From: Pseudomonadales bacterium
GTDB taxonomy: Bacteria; Pseudomonadota; Gammaproteobacteria; Pseudomonadales; Azotimanducaceae
DNA length: 64,000 bases
Direction of reading: 5' to 3'
Assembly (NCBI GenBank): GCA_041395945.1
Contig: JAWKZN010000001.1
Span: 1,922,001 to 1,986,000, forward strand
The notes beneath the pieces were generated by a model. The model worked only from the letters and a program-made list of their open reading frames with translations. It did not search any database and was not told the DNA's origin. The translations under genes were made by a program, and so were the position numbers. Positions 51,107 to 60,699 of this stretch are shown one piece after another (the first letter of the stretch is position 1; each line of letters begins with the position of its first letter).

Positions 51107-51841
51107 CTACGGCAGGCGCTGCTTACCGGGTACGAACTGACGGGGGTCCCGTGCGGGCATGGGACTTTTCGGTACCACCCGCAGCACCGGATCATTCTCC
51201 AGCCAGTTCACCAGCCGGCGCCATTGAGCCATGTCCTTGGCAACCTGGGAGGCGGGCATTTCGTGTACACCCACTCCCGCTTCCGCAGTGCGGATGTAGT
51301 TCTGGGTATCGCGGAATATGGCGACCACCGGGATTTCGAGAGAATCCAGGAAGCGCATCAGGGAGCGGAACATGATGGTGTTGCTCTTCACCCGGTTCGC
51401 CACCACCGCCAGACGATTCTCGTGGCGCGAAACCTTCGCGGACAGCAGCAGGTCGGCAATGGTGCGGGTCGCAGCGTGGATGTCGATTGCCGATGGCAAC
51501 ACGGGAATGACTATCTTGTCTGCCCCCCGGGTGAAGTCCATGAGATCGTGTTTCTGAAATGCCGCTGGAGTATCGACGATCACCCGTTCGATCTCGGGTG
51601 GCACCCGTAACGCGAAGGAGCGCGTCTGCCCCGCATGGTTTTCGTAGGTGGCGATACCGTGGATGTAGGGAGCCGATTCCGGACGCTTGCTGAGCCAGCG
51701 GGTACTGGAGCCCTGTGAGTCATAGTCCATCAATGCCGGCGGCTTGCCACTGCTCGCATAGTAGGCGGCGAGGTTGGTGGCAATCGTGGTCTTACCCGAT
51801 CCACCCTTGGGATTGAGGATGACGATCTTGCGATTGGACAA
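51107..51841 (-). CDS. Orphan ParA/MipZ-like P-loop ATPase
   Basis: 244 aa from TTG 51841, where homology to ParA begins (SNRKIVILNPKGGSGKTT); an in-frame GTG at 51880 would add a 13-residue basic/Trp head. Deviant Walker A KGGSGKTT, Walker A' (MDYDSQGSSTRW) and Walker B-like VIVDTPAAF are intact. No parB, centromere repeat or plasmid gene is close, so it may be a non-partition ParA/MinD-like positioning ATPase. Divergent from nnrS with a 92-131 bp shared upstream region. Confidence 0.85.
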   Translation of the reverse strand: MSNRKIVILNPKGGSGKTTIATNLAAYYASSGKPPALMDYDSQGSSTRWLSKRPESAPYIHGIATYENHAGQTRSFALRVPPEIERVIVDTPAAFQKHDLMDFTRGADKIVIPVLPSAIDIHAATRTIADLLLSAKVSRHENRLAVVANRVKSNTIMFRSLMRFLDSLEIPVVAIFRDTQNYIRTAEAGVGVHEMPASQVAKDMAQWRRLVNWLENDPVLRVVPKSPMPARDPRQFVPGKQRLP

Positions 51842-51972
51842 GTTCGACGGCCCCCGTTTGAGCCATGAAAGTGGCCACAACCTACACCACTTCTGGACTT
51901 TTATGCAAGGTAGAGAATGACTTAGGGGATACCACTATAGTTGTTTCTAGATAACTGAGTACTCTGCCCGCG

Positions 51973-53181
51973 ATGACTGTGACACTGTACCGGACCTTTT
52001 TTAGCGTCGGATTCCGGCCCTTTTATCTGGGCGCCGCCGCTTTTGCCTGCCTGGCTGTTCCCCTGTGGCTGGTGATCGCCCTCGGCCTGTCACCGGCAGG
52101 CGGGAAGCCGGGAGCGGCCATCGATCTGAACTGGCACATCCACGAAATGCTCTTCGGCTTCGCACCGGCCGTAATCGCCGGCTTCCTGCTGACTGCGGTG
52201 CGCGCCTGGACCGGGCGTCCGACACCCTCAGGTACCGCACTGGCCCTGTTGTTCGGCCTCTGGGCAGCAGCGCGGATAGCGCTGCTGGTGCCTGTACCGA
52301 ACGAAAGCAATGCCGCGCTTTTCATTGCACTGCTCGACGCGAGTTTCCTGCCTGCCCTGGCACTCAGCATCGCCATACCCTTATGGCAGTCGCGCAACTA
52401 CCGCAATGCTTTCGTTCTCGTCATCCTGGCGTTACTCACTGTGGCAAATCTTGTATTTCACGCAAGGCGTCTGGGCATCGACAACCCGCTGCACGCACTG
52501 AATCCGATTACTGTCGGGCTGGATGTCGTGGGTCTGCTGATGATCGTCATCGGCGGCCGGGTAATCCCCGCATTTTCTGCAAATGCGGTCGCCGGCCTGC
52601 AGCCGCGCCGGTGGCTGCTCCTGGAAGTTCTGGCGATCGGCGCAGCCGTTCTCATTACCCTGATCGATCTGATGGCGCCGTTCGCGGATTCAGGTCCGTC
52701 GCACCTCTACACCGGACTGCTGTGGCTCGCTGGCGTGACACAGAGTTTACGGCTGCTCGCCTGGCAACCCTGGCGCACGCATCAGAACCTGCTGCTGCTG
52801 GCGCTGCCGCTTGCCTACGCCTGGATTCCCGTGCACTTCCTGCTGCGCGCCGCTCTGGGTGGCGCACCCGGCCAGTTGCCGATGCTGAGTGTTCACGCCC
52901 TCGTCGTCGGCGCCATGGCCGCACTGATGCTCGCGATGATGACACGCAGCGCCCTCGGCCATACCGGCCGGGCCCTGCGTGCGGGCGTGGCAGAAGGGAT
53001 CTGTTTCGCCGCCATTCATTGCGCCGCTGTGTTCCGGGTGGCGGGCCCGCTGCTGGCGCCCCAGGGTTATCAGCTGTGGATCACACTGGCCGGCATCGGC
53101 TGGACGGTCGCATTCGCCAGCTTCGTCATCGCCTATGCACCGATGCTCATGCGACCCCGGATCGATCACAACAGCAGGTAA
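51973..53181 (+). CDS. nnrS: NnrS-family heme-copper membrane protein
   Basis: 402-aa, about 12 hydrophobic segments. NnrS hallmarks: GFRPFYLGAA at the N-terminus, WHIHEMLFGFAPAVIAGFLLTA (metal/heme His), GGRVIPAFSANA, and a late HALVVGAMAALMLAMMTRSALGHTGR with conserved His. NnrS protects against nitric oxide stress in denitrifiers, which fits the nirS gene 7 kb away. No Shine-Dalgarno is evident. Its last 16 bases overlap the converging NhaC-type gene. Confidence 0.92.
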   Translation: MTVTLYRTFFSVGFRPFYLGAAAFACLAVPLWLVIALGLSPAGGKPGAAIDLNWHIHEMLFGFAPAVIAGFLLTAVRAWTGRPTPSGTALALLFGLWAAARIALLVPVPNESNAALFIALLDASFLPALALSIAIPLWQSRNYRNAFVLVILALLTVANLVFHARRLGIDNPLHALNPITVGLDVVGLLMIVIGGRVIPAFSANAVAGLQPRRWLLLEVLAIGAAVLITLIDLMAPFADSGPSHLYTGLLWLAGVTQSLRLLAWQPWRTHQNLLLLALPLAYAWIPVHFLLRAALGGAPGQLPMLSVHALVVGAMAALMLAMMTRSALGHTGRALRAGVAEGICFAAIHCAAVFRVAGPLLAPQGYQLWITLAGIGWTVAFASFVIAYAPMLMRPRIDHNSR

Positions 53182-54575
53182 AGACCCGTGGTAAGTGCTG
53201 CTGCCAGCAGAGCATAAGGAAGCTGAGTAATCACATGATCCATGTGGTCTGACCCGGCTCCCAGGGAAGCCAGCACCGTGGTATCGGACACCGGTGATGC
53301 ATGGTCACCGAAGATACCGCCTCCGGCCACAGCCGCAATCGTCTGATAGACGATGGGGGTCAACTCGCCACTGGAAAATGCATAGGCGACGGGTACCGCC
53401 ACCGGCATCATCATGGCAAATGCACCCCAGGAAGTGCCGGTACTGAAGCCGATGGCGGCGGTGATCACAAAGGTCAGCGGCACCAGCCAGCCCGGTTCAA
53501 AACTGCCCGAGAAAGCAGCCACGATCGCCTCACCGACGCCGAGTTGACCAGCGACTGTATTCAGCGCGTACGCCAGTGCAACGATGAGCAGCGCAGGCAT
53601 CACGCTCCGGGCACCATCCAGTATGAGTGCGGCGATTTCAGACGCACTGCGCAGACGGCGCCGCAGCAGCAGCACGCCCACCAGGCTGACGACACCCGCC
53701 ATGAAGGCCTCAACAATCTGCACCGAACCCGCGATGACCAGAGAACCCACACCGATTCCCACCACCAGCGCTACCGGCAGCGCCAGTTCAGACAGCAATG
53801 AGGCACCCTCGCTGGAGGCGCCGAGGTCGTTGTCTGAATCCAGCAGGGGATTGGCTCCGGGACGCACCAGTGCGCCGGTTTCCGCAGCCCGCTGCTCGGC
53901 GCGTCGCATCGGCCCGAAATCCGGAATAACACGAAGGCACACGAGCAGTGAGAAACAGAGAATCAGCAGGGGATAGAAGTTGTAGCCGATCGAGCCGATG
54001 AAAACCCGAAGACCTTCCTCAGCCGATGTGACCGGACCACCCTGGGCGGCGATCAGACTGGCCATATAGGCGCCCCAGGCGGTAAACGGCACCAGAATGC
54101 ACACCGAGGCGGTCGTGGCATCCAGTATGAAAGCGAGCTTTTCCCGGGGCATACCCGCCCGATCCGACATCGGACGCACCACCGCACCCGTCATCAGTGG
54201 ACTGAAGTAGTCATCGATGATCAGAAATCCCAGACCCCATGCCGTGAGCGCCGCACGGCGTGGCGAATGGGTGGCGCCACCGAATCGCTCCGCCAGAGCC
54301 AGCAGCACGCCGGAGCGCTTGAACCCTTCGAAGAGGATGCCGATGAGAATCACGATTTCGCAGATCCAGATGAAGTCTGAATTGCCCAGCGACGACTGCA
54401 ACAACTCATTCAGACCCACTCCGGGAAGGGCGCCGATCATGAGTGTGCCGATGAAAACCCCGATGAGCATCGCGATCAGCGCGGAGCGAGAAACGAAAGC
54501 CAGAATCAGTGTCACTGCCAGGGGCAGCAGCGACCAGAGGCCCCAGCCGCTCATTTCGGTCCCGGCACTGTGCAT
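53166..54575 (-). CDS. NhaC-type Na+/H+ antiporter
   Basis: 469-aa membrane protein with about 11-12 hydrophobic segments. Conserved blocks: FKRSGVLLALAERFGG, LGFLIIDDYFSPLMTGAVVRPM, ILDATTASVCILVPFTAWGAY, IGFSTGTSWGAFAMMMPVAVPVA and GGGIFGDHASPVSDTTVLASLGAGSDHMDHV, all characteristic of the NhaC/ArsB-related antiporter fold. Both ATG 54575 (behind GAGGG) and 54554 (behind GGGA) are usable. Exports Na+ in exchange for H+, or amino-acid antiport in some relatives. Confidence 0.9.
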   Translation of the reverse strand: MHSAGTEMSGWGLWSLLPLAVTLILAFVSRSALIAMLIGVFIGTLMIGALPGVGLNELLQSSLGNSDFIWICEIVILIGILFEGFKRSGVLLALAERFGGATHSPRRAALTAWGLGFLIIDDYFSPLMTGAVVRPMSDRAGMPREKLAFILDATTASVCILVPFTAWGAYMASLIAAQGGPVTSAEEGLRVFIGSIGYNFYPLLILCFSLLVCLRVIPDFGPMRRAEQRAAETGALVRPGANPLLDSDNDLGASSEGASLLSELALPVALVVGIGVGSLVIAGSVQIVEAFMAGVVSLVGVLLLRRRLRSASEIAALILDGARSVMPALLIVALAYALNTVAGQLGVGEAIVAAFSGSFEPGWLVPLTFVITAAIGFSTGTSWGAFAMMMPVAVPVAYAFSSGELTPIVYQTIAAVAGGGIFGDHASPVSDTTVLASLGAGSDHMDHVITQLPYALLAAALTTGLYLLL

Positions 54576-54631
54576 GCCACCCTCACTTTGTCACGGCTTC
54601 TGGACGTCTGTCCCTGGTCGCCGGGTTCCGT

Positions 54632-55615
54632 TCAGTCGACCAGCAGTGCAGCGGCGAAGCCAATCAGAAACAGTGCCGCGAAGCGACCCGAGTACACGAA
54701 AGCATGGGCAACGTACCACAGCGGCCATACGCCTTCAGGGAATCCGTCAGGACAGGTCTGTGGCGCAGGGAATCGCAACACCTGGCACAGCCGCCAGGCA
54801 GCCGGCAGCGCGCCTGTGATCAGCAGCAGCGGCCAGCCCAACACTCCAGTCCCGACGAGCCAGAACGTGGCGCACAGCTGCAACAGCACAAGCGCAATCA
54901 CCAGCCATCGTGAGCGCGCCGCGCCGAGTCGAACCGGCAGCGTGCGGACACCCCGGGCTCTGTCCTGCGCCACTTTGTCGATGTGCTTACCGAAAATCAC
55001 CGCGGCAGGACCCAGCGCACACACAGTGCCCAGCCAGGCGACCGAGTTCAACCATTCGCCGGTAGTTGCCAGGTAGGTGCCGCCGGTCATCAGCGGCCCC
55101 CATACCAGCAACACGGCCACTTCACCGAGTCCCAGTGTCTTGAGTGGATGTGTGTAAAACACCAGCAGCAGCGCACCTGCCAGAAACGGCAGTGCAACCA
55201 GCCATCCGGACAACCAGACAAGGGCGACTCCCGCCAGTGCCGCCAGGCCGCCCGTGCCGAGAAAACAGACCGTCAGCGCCCGACGGGACAGGAACCCGTC
55301 TTCGAGCACCTGAGTGCCGTACTGGCGTCGAAAGTAGTCGCCGGCATCCACACCCCGGGTGGAATCCACCAGGTCATTGAGCTGATTGTTGGCCGCATGG
55401 GCCAGCAGCAGACCCATCAGACACAACAGCCAGTACCGCCACTCGAAGAGACCGGCATCGACCGCAAGCAGTGCAGCCAGCAGACAGGGAAACAGGGTCA
55501 GCCCCAGGACGCGTCCGCGGGATACGATGAACCAGCGGGCCAGTGCGCCCGTCTGCTGCCACTGCAGGGGGGTCAGCCGGGGCATGGCACCGGAGAAGTT
55601 GTGAGCTGAGTTCAT
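54632..55615 (-). CDS. UbiA-family prenyltransferase (MenA/UbiA-like)
   Basis: About 327 aa from ATG 55615, with eight or nine hydrophobic segments. First Asp-rich motif NNQLNDLVDSTRGVD (N-x-x-x-D-x-x-x-D, Mg-diphosphate binding); second motif IDKVAQDRARGVRTLPVRLG. Transfers a prenyl chain to an aromatic or quinone precursor; no other quinone or chlorin biosynthetic gene is close, so acceptor is open. No good Shine-Dalgarno; an ATG at 55585 is an alternative. Divergent from the MFS gene (84-bp gap). Confidence 0.85.
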   Translation of the reverse strand: MNSAHNFSGAMPRLTPLQWQQTGALARWFIVSRGRVLGLTLFPCLLAALLAVDAGLFEWRYWLLCLMGLLLAHAANNQLNDLVDSTRGVDAGDYFRRQYGTQVLEDGFLSRRALTVCFLGTGGLAALAGVALVWLSGWLVALPFLAGALLLVFYTHPLKTLGLGEVAVLLVWGPLMTGGTYLATTGEWLNSVAWLGTVCALGPAAVIFGKHIDKVAQDRARGVRTLPVRLGAARSRWLVIALVLLQLCATFWLVGTGVLGWPLLLITGALPAAWRLCQVLRFPAPQTCPDGFPEGVWPLWYVAHAFVYSGRFAALFLIGFAAALLVD

Positions 55616-55699
55616 GGTGTGCGGGTCGTTATCGGTCGAGGGGCGGTGATAAGCTTGCCACCGATCCAACCCGGATGGCGACCTGAAACGAGCAGACGA

Positions 55700-56905
55700 A
55701 TGCGCGATGTACTGAACCGTAACATCCTTATCCTGTGTCTTGCGCAGATGATCTTCGTATCCGGCTCCATCCTCATGGTGACCCTCGGCGGCATCATCGG
55801 CAGTCAGCTCGCCAGCAATCCCGCTCTGGCCACCCTGCCCCTGTCACTGGTTGTGATCGGTACCGCCCTGAATACGATTCCCGCGACACTGCTCATGCAG
55901 CGCATCGGTCGCCGTCTGGGCTATGCGCTCGCCGGCATGGTGGCCTGCGCAGCCGCACTGCTGGCCGCCTGGGCCCTGACACTCGGCAGCTTTCCCCTGT
56001 TCTGCACGGCAGCGCTGGTGATCGGCACCACCCTCGCCTTCAGTCAGCAGTTCCGTTTCGGTGCTGCCGAGAGTGTGGCAGCACATCGGGTCAGCTGGGC
56101 GGTGTCCATCATCCTCCTCGGGTCCATCGGCGGCGCCTTCCTCGGCCCGCAGATCGCCGCGAGCAGCCCCGCTCTGACACCCGATCACCCCTTCCGCGCA
56201 GCAATGCTGATTCTGGCCGGGCTCTATGCGTGCACGACACTGCTCCTGCTGGCGCTGCATCCGACCGCACCCCCGGAATCGACGGAAGCAGGCGCCCCGG
56301 GTCGGCCCCTGCGGTATATCGTGACCCAGCCCCTGTTCGTACTCGCTGTCGCAGCAGGCATGATCGGTCAGGGTGTCATGGTCTTCATCATGACCGCGAC
56401 GCCTCTGTCCATGCACGTGGTCGATGGTCACAGCGTGACCGATGCGGCCGGTGTGGTCCGTGCTCATGTGATCGCCATGTATCTGCCCAGTCTGATCTCC
56501 GCCCCCCTGATCGGACGGTTCGGCACCAATGCAGTCATGGGGGCCGGATTGCTGGCAATGCTCGCCACTCTCGCCATCGGCCTCAGCGGACACGAGGTCA
56601 TGCACTACTGGTGGGCGCTGGTGCTGCTCGGCATCGGCTGGAATTTTCTCTATGTCGGCGGCACCACCCTGCTGGTGAGGACCTACCTGCCCAGCGAGCG
56701 CTTCCGCGCCCAGGCAGTCAACGAGTTCAGCATCTTCGGCGTGGCTGCTGTCGCCAGCCTCATGGCGGGCACGCTGATCCACAGCTTCGGCTGGACGGTG
56801 CTGCTGCTGTGCGCCCTGCCGCCACTGCTGCTGATGGTGGCCCTGCTGGTATGGCGACTGCGCCATCCCGACCATGCGCGTCTGCAGGCCGCGAGCGCCG
56901 GATGA
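55700..56905 (+). CDS. Major facilitator superfamily transporter
   Basis: 401 aa, 12 hydrophobic segments, starting at ATG 55700 (the longer frame from 55619 lacks membrane character). MFS loop 2-3 motif reads MQRIGRRLGYALAG; a matching C-half loop is RFGTNAVMGAG. The C-terminal half shows TYLPSERFRAQAVNEFSIFG. Drug/metabolite efflux or uptake is not predictable. The stop overlaps the next ATG by 4 bases, so it is coupled to the FAD oxidase. Confidence 0.87.
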   Translation: MRDVLNRNILILCLAQMIFVSGSILMVTLGGIIGSQLASNPALATLPLSLVVIGTALNTIPATLLMQRIGRRLGYALAGMVACAAALLAAWALTLGSFPLFCTAALVIGTTLAFSQQFRFGAAESVAAHRVSWAVSIILLGSIGGAFLGPQIAASSPALTPDHPFRAAMLILAGLYACTTLLLLALHPTAPPESTEAGAPGRPLRYIVTQPLFVLAVAAGMIGQGVMVFIMTATPLSMHVVDGHSVTDAAGVVRAHVIAMYLPSLISAPLIGRFGTNAVMGAGLLAMLATLAIGLSGHEVMHYWWALVLLGIGWNFLYVGGTTLLVRTYLPSERFRAQAVNEFSIFGVAAVASLMAGTLIHSFGWTVLLLCALPPLLLMVALLVWRLRHPDHARLQAASAG

Positions 56906-58122
56906 GTGACGGCGCAACCTGGCAGAACTGGTCCGGAGGGCAGCAGTATCGACCACACAAGGTCAGCACCCCCGGATCTCTGTCCGCCCTTCGGGATCTG
57001 GCAGGGCTCGCAGAGCGAGAACGGCTGAAACTGCGCTGTGTCGGCAGCGGTCACTCCTTTGTGCCGTTCTGGACCGACGGCATCATCGTCTCACTGGATA
57101 CATTCACCGGGATCCATCGCGTCGATGCAGGCAGTCACCAGGTCAGCGTTGGTGCCGGGACCAAGATTCACGAACTCGGTCCGCTGCTCTGGACAGAAGG
57201 ACTGTCCCTGCCCCAGCAGGGTGACATCGACCGGCAGAGTATCGCCGGCGCACTGAGTACCGGCACCCACGGCACCGGCCGGACCCTGCCCAATCTGTCG
57301 CACGCACTGCTGTCCGCACAACTGGTGACCGCATCCGGAGAAGCGCTGATCATCGATGCGGAGCGTACGCCCGACTGGTTGCGCGCACTGCGGGTGTCGG
57401 TCGGCCTGCTCGGGGTACTCACCGAGGTCACGCTACAGGTCGAACCCGCCTTTCTGCTCCATGAACGTAAACAGCAGGCCGGCTTTGAAGAAGTCGCAGC
57501 CACCCTCGAAGACCTGATCGCGGACCATCGCCATTGCGAATTTTTCTGGACACCGCGCTCAGACAGCTTCGAGATGAAGACGCTGCACAGATCGACGGAC
57601 ACGCCGGGGCGAATCAGCGCCACGGAAATCATCGGGCCGGCACACGAAATCTTCCCCAGCAGCAGAGAAACCCGCTTCAACGAAATGGAGTACTCGGTAC
57701 CCTACGAAAGTGGCTGGTCGTGCTTCACGGAACTGCGCGAGCTGTTACTTTCGCGGTTTGCGAAGCTGCCCTGGCCGATCGAATACCGTACCCTCGCGGC
57801 GGACGATGCCTGGCTCAGCACCGCCAGCGACCGGGAATCCGTGACACTGTCCGTCCACCAGGGTGCAGAGCGGGATCACCGGCCGCTGTTCGACGCCGCG
57901 GAATCGGTATTCCGCAATCATCGGGGGCGACCGCACTGGGGCAAACTGCACACCTTGAACGCGCGGGATCTCGCCGATCTCTATCCGCACTTCGAAGCCT
58001 TCCGGCGCGTCCGCGCGGAACTGGATCCGACGGGCATCTTCTGCAACGACTACCTGGCCGGTCTCTTCGATGTACATTCGTCTGACACTCTGCGACCTGC
58101 AGGTTTCCCGCAGATGAACTAG
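56902..58122 (+). CDS. FAD-linked sugar-lactone/alditol oxidase (D-arabinono-1,4-lactone oxidase family)
   Basis: 406 aa from ATG 56902 (ATGA overlap with the MFS gene); the much longer open frame upstream is a shadow. FAD_binding_4 domain: LRCVGSGHSFVPFW, where His51 in GSGHSF corresponds to the residue covalently linked to FAD in alditol oxidase; GDIDRQSIAGALSTGTHGTG is the diphosphate loop; C-terminal ALO domain ends FEAFRRVRAELDPTGIFCNDYL. Oxidises an aldonolactone or alditol with O2 or a quinone/cytochrome acceptor. The coupled MFS permease could import the substrate. Confidence 0.88.
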   Translation: MSDGATWQNWSGGQQYRPHKVSTPGSLSALRDLAGLAERERLKLRCVGSGHSFVPFWTDGIIVSLDTFTGIHRVDAGSHQVSVGAGTKIHELGPLLWTEGLSLPQQGDIDRQSIAGALSTGTHGTGRTLPNLSHALLSAQLVTASGEALIIDAERTPDWLRALRVSVGLLGVLTEVTLQVEPAFLLHERKQQAGFEEVAATLEDLIADHRHCEFFWTPRSDSFEMKTLHRSTDTPGRISATEIIGPAHEIFPSSRETRFNEMEYSVPYESGWSCFTELRELLLSRFAKLPWPIEYRTLAADDAWLSTASDRESVTLSVHQGAERDHRPLFDAAESVFRNHRGRPHWGKLHTLNARDLADLYPHFEAFRRVRAELDPTGIFCNDYLAGLFDVHSSDTLRPAGFPQMN

Positions 58123-58212
58123 ACTGCGGACATGCATTCCGCGACCCGCACACCCGGCCGAATCTGTTAGCCCCTACCCGGCTGCCGTTACCTTTATCCG
58201 CCTGTATCACCC

Positions 58213-60699
58213 ATGACGACATTCTTTGAGCGCCTGATCCGCACGCTGCTGCTGGTCTGTCTGACAGCGGTTGCAGGATCCACTGCTGCCGCAGAACCCG
58301 CAATGCAGGCGTCCGCTGCAGACACCACGAGCAGACGGCCACCGCCAGCACTGCCGGAGGCTGTCCGGCGTGCCCGGCTCGATGCAATCACCCAGGCCCG
58401 AGCGGGTGCCTATGAGCCCGCTCTGGACCAGCTCATAAGGCTGCGCAACGTCTATCCGGATTCGGATCCGCTTTTCTATGATGAAATGCTGGTGCGCTTC
58501 TGGGCGGGTCAACGCCAGCCCATACTCGATATGATCGCCGGCCGCTCGCTGGCCGGTGCACCGGCCTACGCACTGCTCGCTCTCGGCCGCGCAGCACGGG
58601 ACACCCGGGATTTCGGAGCAGCCATCAACTACTACGCACAGGCTGTGGCGGCGAGCCCGGAAAGCATTGACGCCCGGGTCGGACTCGCGATGGCTTACTC
58701 AGATTACGGAGACCCGCGCACTGCCCGCACCACCCTCGAGGCGGTGCCGTCAGCCACCCGCCACACAACGCCCGTACTGGTTCCGTCCGCTTATCTCTTC
58801 CACCAGGATCAGGCCTATGCCCAGGCGCTGGGTGAATACGATCTGGTTCTGCAGCTGGAGCCTGAGAACAGAGCTGCGCTGCGCGGCAAGGCCCAGGCAC
58901 TGCGGGCGCTGCTGTTGCCGCGCCAGGCATTGCGCGTTGCCGCCCTGCAGCCGGATGTACTGACGCCGCGTGAGCTGAACCGTCTGGAAGCGGATGTCCT
59001 GGCGCTGGACCTGCGTGACGCCATCGAGTCTCCGGCACAAAGGTATCCGTTTCCCGGGATCGAATCAGCCCTGCAGGCCATAGCTGCACGCCTTGCCGCA
59101 GAGCCCCCGGCCAGCGAACTCGCCCGTCTGCTGACCTACGACCGGATCGTGGGACTGGCCGCGGCGCATCGGCGCAGCGAAGCAGTCGAAGACTACCGGC
59201 GTCTCATCGACGCTGATCCTCGCGCGCCCCGGTATGTGCATGCTGCAGCAGGTAACGCCTATCTCGCGCTGCGCAAACCCGAGCTCGCCGAACAGGCTCT
59301 GCGCCGCGGCATCGAAGCGGACCCGGCTGATATGGAGATCCGCATCAGTCTCTTCTACGCGCTGATCGAGCTGGAGCGCTTCGAGGAGGCGTTCGAGTGC
59401 ATTGACGACGTGGTCGAGCGCCTCGAGCCGGTTCGTGCGGTACCGGGCAGCAGTGTGCGGCAGCCCAATCCCGCACATACCCGGGCCACGATCGTCGCGA
59501 CCATGGGGCGAGCCTATGCGGACCAGATGGATACCGCCGAGCAGCGGCTGCAGGCTCTCCTGGCCGTGGCACCCAACAACAGCCAGGCGCGCTATGAGCT
59601 GGGTAATCTGAATCGCTGGCGCGGCCTCCACGAAGCAGCGGACGAACAGTACGGACAACTGATCGATCGCTTTCCGGCAGACGAAGCTGCCCTGCGCACC
59701 GCGCTGGCCCGCAACCGGTTCGCACAGCGCCAGTTCGCCGCCACCGGCAGCGCAGAGGCCGCCCTGTATCGGGAGTTCCCCACGGATACCGGCGTGATCG
59801 AGCTGCACAACGACTGGCAGGTTCACCAGTTGAGTCAACTGATCATCGATGCCGGTTTCGGAGAAAGCTCCGGAGATACCTTTGGCTCCAGCCAGTACGA
59901 TGTCGATGCCTGGTGGTTCAGCCCGCCCCAGCGAGAAGCCTTCCGCGGCTTCGTCCACAGCAGCGACAGCTGGGCCGAGTTCGAAGAAGGCAATCACGCC
60001 CGTCGCCGTATCGGCGCCGGGGTGGATTACCGTCGTCACCGCTGGGAGGGTCGGGCGGAAGTTCACGCCGCCCGCTTCGACATGGGTGACCCGGGCATCG
60101 CCCTGCGGGGAGATTATCGCGCTTCCGATCACTGGTTCCTTGGCGCCAGCGCAGAGTGGAACAGTGACGCCACACCACTGCGCGCCGATGGCCAGGGCAT
60201 CGAGGGTGATCTGCTCGCATTCGCTACCACGTACCGGCACAACGAAAACTGGTTTGTTGCCGGCAGCGCGCGCCTGCAGTCTCTGGACGACGGCAACGAC
60301 ATCAGCGGCTTCGGCCTGAACGGCAGCTACCGGCTCTACAACGGTTACCGGTGGAAACTGGACACCTACGGCAGCGCGGGGCTCACCCGCTCGAGCCTTG
60401 ATGAGCCCAGCTACTTCAGCCCCGGTCGCGCTGTCGACGCAAGCGTCGGACTGCGCGGTATCTGGCGACAGTTCCGCCGCTACGAACACTCACTCACCCA
60501 CAGACTCGGCGGCGATGTCGGCATTTACGATCAGGACGGATTCGGCAGCGAGCCCATCGCGTCAGTCGACTATGAAATCGAGTGGCGTCCGTCCACGCGC
60601 TGGGGATTTCGCGGCGGCATCCGCTACAGCCGCCGGGTGTACGACGGCGACACGGAAGATGGGCTGTTTTTCCGCTTCGGCCTGGAGGGGCGGATCTGA
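58213..60699 (+). CDS. pgaA: PgaA-like outer-membrane poly-beta-1,6-GlcNAc export porin
   Basis: 828 aa. Signal peptide about 1-26 (TAAAEP); a TPR superhelix in the periplasmic part (GRAARDTRDFGAAINYYAQAV, VGLAMAYSDYGDPRTA, RRGIEADPADMEIRISLFYALIELERFEEAF), then from about residue 540 a C-terminal beta-barrel rich in alternating aromatic strands, ending FFRFGLEGRI. Size and order match PgaA/HmsH. First gene of a tightly overlapping pga operon. It exports partially deacetylated PNAG across the outer membrane. Confidence 0.93.
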   Translation: MTTFFERLIRTLLLVCLTAVAGSTAAAEPAMQASAADTTSRRPPPALPEAVRRARLDAITQARAGAYEPALDQLIRLRNVYPDSDPLFYDEMLVRFWAGQRQPILDMIAGRSLAGAPAYALLALGRAARDTRDFGAAINYYAQAVAASPESIDARVGLAMAYSDYGDPRTARTTLEAVPSATRHTTPVLVPSAYLFHQDQAYAQALGEYDLVLQLEPENRAALRGKAQALRALLLPRQALRVAALQPDVLTPRELNRLEADVLALDLRDAIESPAQRYPFPGIESALQAIAARLAAEPPASELARLLTYDRIVGLAAAHRRSEAVEDYRRLIDADPRAPRYVHAAAGNAYLALRKPELAEQALRRGIEADPADMEIRISLFYALIELERFEEAFECIDDVVERLEPVRAVPGSSVRQPNPAHTRATIVATMGRAYADQMDTAEQRLQALLAVAPNNSQARYELGNLNRWRGLHEAADEQYGQLIDRFPADEAALRTALARNRFAQRQFAATGSAEAALYREFPTDTGVIELHNDWQVHQLSQLIIDAGFGESSGDTFGSSQYDVDAWWFSPPQREAFRGFVHSSDSWAEFEEGNHARRRIGAGVDYRRHRWEGRAEVHAARFDMGDPGIALRGDYRASDHWFLGASAEWNSDATPLRADGQGIEGDLLAFATTYRHNENWFVAGSARLQSLDDGNDISGFGLNGSYRLYNGYRWKLDTYGSAGLTRSSLDEPSYFSPGRAVDASVGLRGIWRQFRRYEHSLTHRLGGDVGIYDQDGFGSEPIASVDYEIEWRPSTRWGFRGGIRYSRRVYDGDTEDGLFFRFGLEGRI

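Noticed and set aside
51941..51956. FNR/DNR-like box upstream of nnrS.
   Set aside because: TTGTTTCTAGATAACT shares too few positions with TTGAT-N4-ATCAA to be supported.
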